Shown here one piece after another: positions 1-5,629 of a stretch of DNA of 10,773 nt. A model generated the notes under the pieces. It saw only the letters and a list, made by a program, of their open reading frames with translations, did not search any database and had not been told where the DNA came from. The DNA lies in NCBI GenBank assembly GCA_004557195.1, contig SFER01000079.1:1-10773 (forward strand), in the 5' to 3' direction. Within the stretch, counting starts at the first letter, position 1, and every line of letters starts with the position of its first letter. The DNA comes from Bacteroidales bacterium (lineage in GTDB: Bacteria > Bacteroidota > Bacteroidia > Bacteroidales > Muribaculaceae). A program made the position numbers and the translations under genes.

Positions 1-40
1 GGAATATCTTTACCAATTCGTCAAATTCTTGCTCTTTCAT
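1..40 (-). CDS. 5' end of an unidentified gene, cut by window edge
   Basis: An ATG on the minus strand at 40-38 opens a frame that stays open to the window edge and reads MKEQEFDELVKIF. Thirteen residues are too few to name a family. The case for a real gene is its context: a Bacteroidota-type -7 element (TAACTTTG, 72-65) lies about 25 bases upstream in the right orientation, preceded by three regularly spaced palindromic motifs that look like operators. The gene is therefore probably tightly regulated, perhaps by its own product, but that is inference. Confidence 0.55.
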   Translation of the reverse strand, partial: MKEQEFDELVKIF

Positions 41-64
41 ATCAATGTAGTTTTATTTCCGGCA

Positions 65-97
65 CAAAGTTAAAAAATAATATTTCGAAATACGAAA
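65..97 (-). promoter_or_regulatory. Promoter of the left-edge gene
   Basis: On the minus strand TAACTTTG (72-65) matches the Bacteroidota -7 consensus TAnnTTTG. A weaker -33-like TTTCG (97-93) lies 20 bp further upstream. Transcription would start near 58-60, giving a short leader before the ATG at 40. The first palindromic motif (78-95) fills the spacer between the two elements, so a bound protein there would be expected to repress. Confidence 0.55.
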
Positions 98-161
98 TAT
101 TGCCCAAATTTAGTGTTTCGAAATACTAAATTATGCCTATTTTTAGTGTTTCAAAATACTA
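78..161. repeat. Three 18-bp near-palindromes at 33-bp spacing (candidate operator array)
   Basis: Three related 18-mers start at 78, 111 and 144, exactly 33 bp apart: TAATATTTCGAAATACGA, TAGTGTTTCGAAATACTA and TAGTGTTTCAAAATACTA. The second and third are inverted repeats with one or two imperfect pairs. The first contains the perfect 12-bp palindrome TATTTCGAAATA (81-92). Similarity between the first two units extends beyond the palindrome and includes TGCC at 101-104 and 134-137. The spacing is close to three helical turns, so bound dimers would lie on roughly the same face of the DNA. The first site overlaps the promoter of the left-edge gene. I read this as an operator array for an unknown dimeric regulator; tandem repeats of another kind are the alternative. 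Confidence 0.7.
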
Positions 162-174
162 ATGAGCAGGGGAT

Positions 175-198
175 AAAACGAGCATCTTTCTGTTGCTC
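175..198 (-). terminator. Weak candidate terminator after ruvC
   Basis: On the minus strand GAGCA (198-194) can pair with TGCTC (184-180) across a 9-nt loop, followed by GTTTT. It lies 46 bases beyond the ruvC stop. The stem is only 5 bp and the T-run has four bases, so this is a tentative call. Confidence 0.3.
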
Positions 199-243
199 AG
201 GTGCTTAAATTCTATAATAGTGGTGCGGAATTTTGGTTGTCTA

Positions 244-801
244 TCATTTCACTCGCGACGGATTCTTGGCTATGAACTCCTTCCAGGAGCTGCACCCTTT
301 GTCGGGCTTGGGGCGCGACGACTCGTAGTAGTGGCACAGCGCGGCTCCGAGGGCGTCGGTTGCATCGAGGAAATCGGGCATATTCTCCTTGGGAATCGAC
401 AGGATGCGGCGCAACATCTCGGCTACCTGCTCCTTACTTGCAGCGCCGTTGCCGGTGATTGCCTGCTTGATTTTGAGCGGAGCATATTCCACAATGGGGA
501 TGTCGCGCGCCAATGCCGCAGCCATCGCCACCCCTTGCGCACGTCCGAGTTTGAGCATCGACTGCACATTCTTGCCGAAAAACGGCGCCTCAATCGCAAG
601 TTCGTCGGGCAGGTATTGCTCGATGAGTCCCGTAACCCGCTCGAAGATGCGGCGCAACCGTAGATAATGGTCGTCAAACTTGCTCAACTTGATTACACCC
701 ATGGCAATCACACTCAGTTTCTTGCCATTCACGCCGAGCAAGCCATAGCCCATCACATTTGTGCCAGGGTCGATGCCTATGATTATTCTCTCATATTCCA
801 T
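244..801 (-). CDS. ruvC: Crossover junction endodeoxyribonuclease RuvC
   Basis: RuvC is the Holliday junction resolvase that works as a dimer with the RuvAB branch-migration complex, cutting recombination intermediates in two symmetric places. The 185-residue product is a little longer than the E. coli protein. All four metal-binding acidic residues of the RNase H-like fold are visible: D11 in IGIDPGT, E71 in AIEAPFF, and D146 and D149 in FLDATDALGAA. The glycine- and lysine-rich substrate-binding region (PLKIKQAITGNGAASKEQV) is also present. The 20 or so residues after the last motif are a lineage-specific tail. The start is the ATG at 801, since the family begins just before IIIGIDPGT. It is downstream of the DUF4286 gene with a 9-bp gap, so the two are very likely co-transcribed. 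ruvA and ruvB are not in the window. Confidence 0.96.
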   Translation of the reverse strand: MEYERIIIGIDPGTNVMGYGLLGVNGKKLSVIAMGVIKLSKFDDHYLRLRRIFERVTGLIEQYLPDELAIEAPFFGKNVQSMLKLGRAQGVAMAAALARDIPIVEYAPLKIKQAITGNGAASKEQVAEMLRRILSIPKENMPDFLDATDALGAALCHYYESSRPKPDKGCSSWKEFIAKNPSRVK

Positions 802-810
802 CGAGCCCTC

Positions 811-1122
811 CTATATTTCGATTTTCTCCATGATTGTGGGGAATCCGGGCGCTTTGTTGCCGAAACGCTCCACAAATTCGCCAATCACTCTGTTTCCGTC
901 TTTGAGACTCCACTCCTCCAGAACATCGAGCGAATCGACTTCATACTGGATGGAATAACTATGGTGCTTTTCCTGCTCCTCCACCGTCATGATGAGAGCA
1001 AGGCGCGGGTTGCGAAGTTGTCGCGAAGCCACCGATTGTGGGATGTATTTTTCGCGCATCCACTTGAGGAATGCCTCCTCGACATCCAAATCCACGCTGT
1101 AAGTTACATTATATATAAGCAT
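811..1122 (-). CDS. DUF4286 family protein
   Basis: A 103-residue protein starting MLIYNVTYSVDLDVEEAFLKW and ending GFPTIMEKIEI, which I recognise as the DUF4286 family of Bacteroidota. The fold is probably a small alpha/beta domain, and its biochemical role is unknown. There is no signal peptide or membrane segment. A longer in-frame start exists at 1146, but its eight extra residues (MFCKKFAD) are not part of the family start, so the ATG at 1122 is preferred. The gene is the first of a minus-strand pair with ruvC, 9 bp apart. That placement hints at a link with DNA repair, but co-transcription alone does not prove it. Confidence 0.85.
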   Translation of the reverse strand: MLIYNVTYSVDLDVEEAFLKWMREKYIPQSVASRQLRNPRLALIMTVEEQEKHHSYSIQYEVDSLDVLEEWSLKDGNRVIGEFVERFGNKAPGFPTIMEKIEI

Positions 1123-1150
1123 ATCTGCAAATTTTTTACAAAACATCGAT

Positions 1151-1195
1151 GTGCCACAGCCGCCTATTTATCAGCGAGATAGGTCGGTGAGGCAC
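1151..1195 (-). promoter_or_regulatory. Leader hairpin upstream of DUF4286-ruvC
   Basis: GTGCC (1151-1155) pairs with GGCAC (1191-1195), CCG (1160-1162) with CGG (1185-1187), and CCTAT (1163-1167) with ATAGG (1179-1183), around an 11-nt loop. One base is bulged at 1184, and a small internal loop separates the outer from the inner pairing. It ends about 30 bases before the DUF4286 start codon. No T-run follows on the minus strand, so it is not a terminator for that direction. It matches no riboswitch I know; a structured 5' leader is the simplest reading. Confidence 0.5.
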
Positions 1196-1207
1196 AAATT
1201 CCGGACA

Positions 1208-1215
1208 CAAAATTA
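1208..1215 (-). promoter_or_regulatory. Candidate -7 element for DUF4286-ruvC
   Basis: On the minus strand TAATTTTG (1215-1208) matches the Bacteroidota -7 consensus. No TTTG is found at the ideal 19-20 bp spacing; the nearest (1244-1241) is 25 bp away, so the call is uncertain. If used, the transcript would start near 1201 and include the leader hairpin at 1151-1195. Confidence 0.35.
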
Positions 1216-1235
1216 CAAAAAATCCTCCAAATAAG

Positions 1236-1266
1236 TTTGCCAAATCAAAAATAATGCCTACCTTTG
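1236..1266 (+). promoter_or_regulatory. Promoter of the SRP RNA gene
   Basis: TTTG at 1236-1239 and TACCTTTG at 1259-1266, separated by 19 bp, match the Bacteroidota housekeeping sigma-factor consensus exactly. The first conserved SRP RNA bases begin 5-6 nt after the -7 element, as expected for a stable RNA with no leader. Confidence 0.85.
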
Positions 1267-1271
1267 CAGTC

Positions 1272-1364
1272 GGGTAAGTCCTATACGGCCAGCTCCTTGT
1301 CAACTCCCCCAGGTCTTGACCGAAGCAAGGGTAGCAGGTTGTAGCGGCGCGATGTAAGTTGGCC
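1272..1364 (+). ncRNA. ffs: Signal recognition particle (4.5S) RNA, probably 3'-truncated
   Basis: This is the small bacterial SRP RNA, which pairs with the Ffh protein to bring ribosomes making membrane and secreted proteins to the SecYEG channel. The diagnostic core is present: CCCCCAGGTCTTGACC at 1306-1321, then GAAGCAAGGGTAGC to 1335, the Ffh-binding region with its hairpin tip. GGCCAGCT (1287-1294) pairs with AGTTGGCC (1357-1364) as a lower stem, and GCGATGTA precedes the latter much as GGATGTAGCTGG does in E. coli. The first 15 nt (1272-1286, GGGTAAGTCCTATAC) should have a 3' partner resembling GTATAGGACTTACCC, but none follows. From 1365 on the sequence is the body of a tRNA. The core is intact, so the RNA may still bind Ffh, but its closing stem is missing. 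Confidence 0.88.
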
Positions 1365-1417
1365 AGAGCACGTGATTTGTAATCTCGGGGTCGTTGGTTC
1401 GAATCCGACAAGAGGCT
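1357..1417 (+). pseudogene. tRNA-Thr(UGU) lacking its 5' part, fused to the SRP RNA
   Basis: The 3' four-fifths of a tRNA is clear: D-loop AGTTGGCCA, D-stem GAGC (1366-1369), anticodon stem CGTGA/TCTCG (1371-1375 and 1383-1387, with one T-T mismatch), loop TTTGTAA with anticodon TGT at 1378-1380, variable loop GGGTC, T-arm GTTGG-TTCGAAT-CCGAC (1393-1409), and acceptor 3' strand AAGAGGC (1410-1416). CCA is not encoded. The 5' acceptor strand, expected to be GCCTCTT, and the D-stem strand GCTC are absent. In their place is SRP RNA sequence ending TGTA. The last 8 bases of the SRP stem are also the D-loop bases AGTTGGCC, so the two genes share them. Without an acceptor stem this copy cannot fold into a working tRNA. 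The genome must carry another tRNA-Thr(UGU), or the junction is an assembly error. Confidence 0.85.
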
Positions 1418-1419
1418 CT

Positions 1420-1448
1420 AAAGTGCAGCATTCGTTGCACTTTTTTTT
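1420..1448 (+). terminator. Intrinsic terminator after the SRP RNA/tRNA fusion
   Basis: AAAGTGCAGC (1420-1429) pairs with GTTGCACTTT (1434-1443), including one G-T pair, around loop ATTC. It lies within a run of eight T residues (1441-1448). It ends the plus-strand stable RNA unit just before the converging argE-like gene, whose stop is at 1461. On the minus strand only three T residues follow the stem, so it would be a poor terminator for that gene. Confidence 0.88.
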
Positions 1449-1460
1449 GTGCCCACCCCG

Positions 1461-2519
1461 CTACAACCTCAAGCCGGAGAGGAGGATGGTGTAGGTGTCG
1501 ATTGCCTCGCGTATCTCGCTGTGGAGGATGTACTCGCCGGCGGTGTGCGATCGCGCAGAGTCGCCGGGACCGATTTTCACCGATGGGCAGTGTATCAAAG
1601 CCTGGTCGGAAAGTGTTGGCGAGCCGAAAGGCACACGACCGAGCGTTACGGCACGGCGCACCACCGGATGGTCGAGCGCGACACTCGACGAACCGAGGCG
1701 TGTGGAGCGCGGAGTGAGGGTGGCGTCGGGCACCATGGCGCGTATCAGCGCAAGTGTCTCAGCATTGGAATAGGCATCGGTGGTGCGCACATCCACCACA
1801 AACCGGCACAGGTCGGGCACCACATTGTGGGCGGTTCCGGCACTGATTTGCGTTACCGAAATCTTCACCGGACCAAGAAATTGCGATTCTCGCTCAAAAC
1901 GGGCAGTGCGCAGTGCATCAATCACCGGAATGGCGCGATAGATTGCATTCACCCCCTCGTTGCGGGCGGCGTGCCCGGCAACACCGGTAACTTCGCCATC
2001 GAGCACCATCAGCCCCTTCTCGGCAACGGCAGGCTGCATCCCGGTAGGCTCCCCTACCACGGCAAACGCGATGGGTGGAAGCATCGGAATCACCGACTCA
2101 ATCCCCCCTTTGCCGCCAATCTCCTCCTCACACGACGCCAGAAACACAAAATTGCAATGTTGCGGCTGCATGTTGAGGCGCACAAAAGTGGCGAGAAGCG
2201 ACACCACCGACGCTCCGGCGTCGTTGCTTCCAAGCCCTGTGATGCGCTCGCCATCGTCGATAGGCTCAAACGGGTCGGTTGTCCACGACGCGGCAGGTTT
2301 CACCGTATCGATATGTGAATTGAGAAGCACCGTGGGGCGCTGCGGGTCGAAATCGAGGGGCAATGCCCACACGTTATTCCCGCTGCGGCGCGCGCCGAAG
2401 CCATATTGCTTCAAGCGATGCTCGATTATATCGGCAACGGTGGCCTCATCGCGACTTGTCGATGGGGTGGCTATCATCTGCTTGAGCAGGTCTATAGAAT
2501 CGTAGAAAAGTTCGTCCAT
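1461..2519 (-). CDS. argE: M20 family metallopeptidase, acetylornithine deacetylase-like (ArgE)
   Basis: A 352-residue zinc deacylase of the M20/ArgE-DapE family. The expected metal and catalytic residues are visible: H69 and D71 in SHIDTVKP, D100 in GLGSNDAGAS, the E131-E133 run in CEEEIGGKGG, E157 in VGEPTG, and H325 in RSHTAGEY. The central dimerisation domain (about 165-275) contains GVAGHAAR and AGTAHNVVP. ArgE removes the acyl group from N-acylornithine to give ornithine for arginine synthesis. In some Bacteroidales the acyl group is succinyl rather than acetyl, so substrate identity is open. The presence of argB 3 kb away on the other strand supports an arginine role. DapE or another M20 amidohydrolase is the alternative. 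The ATG at 2519 has a promoter-like element 26 bases upstream. It reads away from the acyl-CoA ligase gene and converges on the SRP RNA unit. Confidence 0.85.
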   Translation of the reverse strand: MDELFYDSIDLLKQMIATPSTSRDEATVADIIEHRLKQYGFGARRSGNNVWALPLDFDPQRPTVLLNSHIDTVKPAASWTTDPFEPIDDGERITGLGSNDAGASVVSLLATFVRLNMQPQHCNFVFLASCEEEIGGKGGIESVIPMLPPIAFAVVGEPTGMQPAVAEKGLMVLDGEVTGVAGHAARNEGVNAIYRAIPVIDALRTARFERESQFLGPVKISVTQISAGTAHNVVPDLCRFVVDVRTTDAYSNAETLALIRAMVPDATLTPRSTRLGSSSVALDHPVVRRAVTLGRVPFGSPTLSDQALIHCPSVKIGPGDSARSHTAGEYILHSEIREAIDTYTILLSGLRL

Positions 2520-2544
2520 AATTCAAAAATACTCTTGAGTGGGG

Positions 2545-2576
2545 CAAAATTAACTATTCCGTCGCCAAAAAACAAG
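2545..2576 (-). promoter_or_regulatory. Promoter of the argE-like gene
   Basis: On the minus strand TAATTTTG (2552-2545) matches the -7 consensus, and CTTG (2576-2573) lies 20 bp further upstream as a weak -33 element. The leader would be roughly 20 bases. Confidence 0.5.
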
Positions 2577-2644
2577 CAATATAGCCCAAAACACTCAATA
2601 TTTGGTCAAATCGTATGCACAGATACAAGAAAAATGTGCAATAT

Positions 2645-2676
2645 TTTGAATAATCCTTATAATAGTGCTATCTTTG
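2645..2676 (+). promoter_or_regulatory. Promoter of the acyl-CoA ligase-prfB-argB-que cluster
   Basis: TTTG at 2645-2648 and TATCTTTG at 2669-2676, 20 bp apart, fit the Bacteroidota consensus exactly. The ATG of the ligase gene follows 21 bases later. I find no comparable promoter between the seven downstream genes, so this is likely the main promoter of the whole cluster. Confidence 0.8.
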
Positions 2677-2697
2677 CAATTCAAAACTATAACAACT

Positions 2698-4503
2698 ATG
2701 GCAAATAAATTAGTTGAGATGATCTCTGCACAAGCAGCCAAATATGGTGCCAGAGAAGCATTTACATACAAAGACCCCGAGACAACATATTGGAAGCCAA
2801 CAAGTTGGAACAAATTTGCCGAGCATGTCGAAATTATGGGATATGCTTTGCAGATTTTAGGGGTAAAAGAAGGAGAACGGATTGCCGTTTTTTCAAACAA
2901 CTGTCCCCAGATATTAGAGACCAATTTCGGGGCATTCCGTAATAGAGCGGTGCCTGTTCCGATGTATGCCACAAGCAGCCAGGACCAGGTGAACTACATT
3001 GTGAAGGATGCCGAAATCAATGTGATATTCGTAGGCAACCAAAGCCAATATGCTATTGCGCGCCGCGTGCTCAAAAGCGGCAAGCAACTCTCGCAGATTG
3101 TGAGTTACGACGAGAACATCGTTCTCCACTACGACGATGACAAGACCATCACCTATCGCCAGCTGCTCAAGATGGGCTATGATGCAAGCGACGAGGTGAA
3201 AGAGGAGGTGAATCGAAGAACCGCCGCAGGCACCGAGGAAGATATGGCATGTCTCATCTACACCTCAGGCACCACAGGCGAGCCGAAAGGGGTGATTCTC
3301 ACACACGCCAATTTCGATTGCCAAATGGAGACCCACGCCAAGGTCCTCCCGGTCGATGACACCGACCGCTCGCTCTGCTTCCTCCCGCTGTCACACATCT
3401 TTGAGTGCGCATGGACATATTTCTGCCTCACCACCGGCATTCGCATCGCAATCAACTACAACCCCAAGGAGATTCAACTCTCTATCCGCGAGACTCGCCC
3501 CACCGTGATGTGTAGCGTGCCGCGATTTTGGGAGAAAGTGTACGCTGCCGTGCAGGACAAGGTGAGCAAAATGCCCCCGCTACAACGCAAACTGGTGCAA
3601 TATGCCATAAAAGTGGGCAAGGAATACAACCTCGACCATAAGCGCAACGGCATCAAGCCTTCGCGATGGCTCAAATGGAAATTCGACATGCTCGACCGCT
3701 ATGTGCTTCACACCTTGCGGCGCGCTATCGGAGTGGAGCGAGGCAGGTTCTTCCCCACTGCCGGCGCACCAATAAGCGACAACATCTGCTCATTCCTCCA
3801 CTCGTGCGGAATCAACATCGTTGTGGGCTACGGTCTCTCGGAAACCACAGCCACAGTGTCGTTCTTCCCTCAAGAGGGGTTTGAAATAGGCAGCATCGGA
3901 CGTGTGCTCCCCTCGCTCGAGGTGAAAATCGGTCCCGAGGACGAGATTCTCTTGAAAGGTCCCTCGGTGATGAAGGGCTACTACAACAAGCCTGCCGAGA
4001 ATGAGAAGGCGTTTACCGCCGATGGATTCTTCCGCACCGGCGACATCGGTAAATTCACCGCTGCGGGCAGCCTCGTGATTACCGACCGCCTCAAAGACCT
4101 GTTCAAGACCTCAAACGGCAAATATATCGCCCCACAGGCACTCGAAAGCGTGCTCGGAGAGGACAAATTTATCGAGCAAGTGGCAATCATCGGCGACCAG
4201 AGGAAATACGTTACCGCAATCATTATCCCAGCATTCGATGCACTCAAGGAATATGCCGCCAAGCGCAAGATTGTGTATAAGACAGTTGACGACCTGGTGA
4301 AGAACAGCGAAATCTACCGCATGATTGAAGACCGCATCAACCGATTGCAGAAGAATTTCGCAAGTTTCGAGCAGGTGAAAAAATTCACGCTCCTCGCCCA
4401 TGAATTTACGATGGAGAGCGGCGAACTCACCAACACCCTCAAAATTCGCCGCAGCGTCATCAACAAGCTGTATAAGAAAGAGATAGAAGCAATGTATGTA
4501 TAA
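2698..4503 (+). CDS. Long-chain fatty acid-CoA ligase (AMP-forming)
   Basis: A 601-residue ANL-superfamily enzyme that joins a fatty acid to coenzyme A through an acyl-adenylate, for lipid synthesis or use. Visible motifs in order: the phosphate-binding loop YTSGTTGEPKG (188-198), the adenine-binding GYGLSETTA (378-386), FRTGD (445-449) carrying the ribose-binding aspartate, the hinge DRLKDLFKTSNGKYIAPQ (463-480), and the catalytic lysine in LTNTLKIRR (about K582). Length and the KTSNGKYIAPQ form fit the long-chain (FadD/FAA-type, COG1022) branch rather than acetyl-CoA synthetase. No signal peptide is present. An in-frame ATG at 2665 lies over the -7 element and would add MLSLQFKTITT; the ATG at 2698 (MANKLVEMIS) is preferred. 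It is the first gene of the cluster, with prfB 18 bases downstream. The link to its neighbours seems to be shared transcription, not pathway. Confidence 0.93.
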   Translation: MANKLVEMISAQAAKYGAREAFTYKDPETTYWKPTSWNKFAEHVEIMGYALQILGVKEGERIAVFSNNCPQILETNFGAFRNRAVPVPMYATSSQDQVNYIVKDAEINVIFVGNQSQYAIARRVLKSGKQLSQIVSYDENIVLHYDDDKTITYRQLLKMGYDASDEVKEEVNRRTAAGTEEDMACLIYTSGTTGEPKGVILTHANFDCQMETHAKVLPVDDTDRSLCFLPLSHIFECAWTYFCLTTGIRIAINYNPKEIQLSIRETRPTVMCSVPRFWEKVYAAVQDKVSKMPPLQRKLVQYAIKVGKEYNLDHKRNGIKPSRWLKWKFDMLDRYVLHTLRRAIGVERGRFFPTAGAPISDNICSFLHSCGINIVVGYGLSETTATVSFFPQEGFEIGSIGRVLPSLEVKIGPEDEILLKGPSVMKGYYNKPAENEKAFTADGFFRTGDIGKFTAAGSLVITDRLKDLFKTSNGKYIAPQALESVLGEDKFIEQVAIIGDQRKYVTAIIIPAFDALKEYAAKRKIVYKTVDDLVKNSEIYRMIEDRINRLQKNFASFEQVKKFTLLAHEFTMESGELTNTLKIRRSVINKLYKKEIEAMYV

Positions 4504-4521
4504 CCAAACAATAACGACAGA

Positions 4522-5629
4522 ATGATTACACCCGACCAATTAAAAGAGACGATAGAGCGCAAGTTGGCGCTGAGGAGGTATCTTTGACATCGACAACAAG
4601 AAAATAGAACTTGAAGAAGAGGAATTGCGCACCCATGTGGCTGATTTCTGGAACGACCAGAAGGCCGCCGAGGCTCAAATGCGCAAAATCAAGCAGATAA
4701 GATTCTGGATTGAAGGCTACGAAGAGGTGGAGAAAATCGTTGAGGAACTCTCACTCGGTTTTGAATATGTGAAAGAAGAGATTATCACCGAGGAGGAACT
4801 CGACGCCATCTACGCCAAGGCTGTGGAGCTGATTGAGAACCTCGAACTCCGCAATATGCTCCGCCACGAAGAAGACAAGATGAGCGTGATGCTCAAAATC
4901 AATTCGGGCGCGGGGGGCACCGAGAGCCAGGACTGGGCTTCGATGCTCATGCGCATGTATCTGCGCTGGTGTGAGGCACATGGCTACAAGACAGCCATCG
5001 AGCACCTTATCGACGGCGACGAAGCCGGAATTAAATCGGTTACGATATCGGTGGAAGGCGATTTCGCCTACGGCTATCTCAAGAGCGAAAACGGAGTGCA
5101 CCGCCTTGTGCGCGTGTCGCCCTACAACGCCCAGGGGAAACGCATGACTTCGTTTGCATCGGTGTTTGTTACACCGCTTGTCGATGACACCATCGAGGTG
5201 AAGGTCGATCCCGCCTGCGTGTCGTGGGACACATTCCGCAGCGGCGGTGCCGGCGGACAGAATGTGAACAAGGTGGAATCGGGTGTGCGCCTGCGCTACC
5301 AGTTCAAGGACCCATACACCGGCGAGGAAGAGGAAATCCTCATCGAAAACACCGAAACTCGCGACCAGCCTAAGAACAAAGAAAACGCTATGCGGCAGTT
5401 GCGGTCTATTCTCTACGACAAGGAGTTGCAGCACCGTCAAGCCGAGCAACGGAAAATCGAGGACAGCAAACTCAAGATTGAGTGGGGCTCGCAGATTCGC
5501 AGTTACGTTTTCGACGACCGTCGTGTGAAAGACCACCGCACCAATTATCAGACCAGCGACGTAGCCGGGGTGATGGATGGCAATCTCGATGCGTTTATCA
5601 AGGCTTACCTAATGGAATTTTCGGAATAA
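4522..5629 (+). CDS. prfB: Peptide chain release factor 2, expressed by programmed +1 frameshift
   Basis: RF2 ends translation at UGA and UAA. The first frame runs 21 codons from the ATG at 4522 (MITPDQLKETIERKLALRRYL) to a UGA at 4585-4587. Shifting +1 there continues as DIDNKKIELEEEELRT and on to the TAA at 5627, giving 368 residues, normal for RF2. The coding sequence is 4522-4584 joined to 4586-5629. The stop-codon recognition tripeptide is SPY (199-201), where E. coli has SPF, and the peptidyl-tRNA hydrolysis motif GGQ lies at 244-246 in RSGGAGGQNVNKVESGVRL. Only with the shift are the N-terminal helices joined to the rest. Low RF2 slows reading of the internal UGA and so favours the shift, giving autoregulation. 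The stop overlaps the argB start (TAATG), indicating coupled translation. Confidence 0.96.
4573..4588 (+). promoter_or_regulatory. prfB +1 frameshift signal
   Basis: AGGAGG (4573-4578), a 3-nt spacer TAT, then the slippery CTT (4582-4584) and the stop TGA followed by C (4585-4588). This is the classic RF2 signal: internal Shine-Dalgarno pairing three bases before a leucine codon pushes the peptidyl-tRNA from CUU to UUU when UGA is read slowly. The arrangement is nearly the same as in E. coli (AGGGGG TAT CTT TGA C). It is also the only strong Shine-Dalgarno-like sequence I noticed in a functional position in this window; the gene starts themselves lack one. Confidence 0.95.

Noticed and set aside
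78..176. 33-bp repeats as a CRISPR array or plasmid iterons
   Set aside because: The units abut with no unique spacers, only three are present, there are no cas or replication genes, and they overlap a promoter.
1136..1411. Minus-strand frame of 91 codons over the SRP RNA/tRNA region
   Set aside because: It is antisense to the RNA genes; the SNQRPRDYKSRA-type translation is a familiar false product of sequence opposite tRNAs.
1449..2318. Plus-strand frame of 289 codons opposite the argE-like gene
   Set aside because: The minus-strand protein has all M20 metal ligands; the plus-strand frame has no recognisable motif.
4585..4587. In-frame stop near the start of prfB read as a broken gene or sequencing error
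   Set aside because: The AGGAGG TAT CTT TGA C context is the known RF2 programmed frameshift signal, and a +1 shift restores a normal full-length protein.
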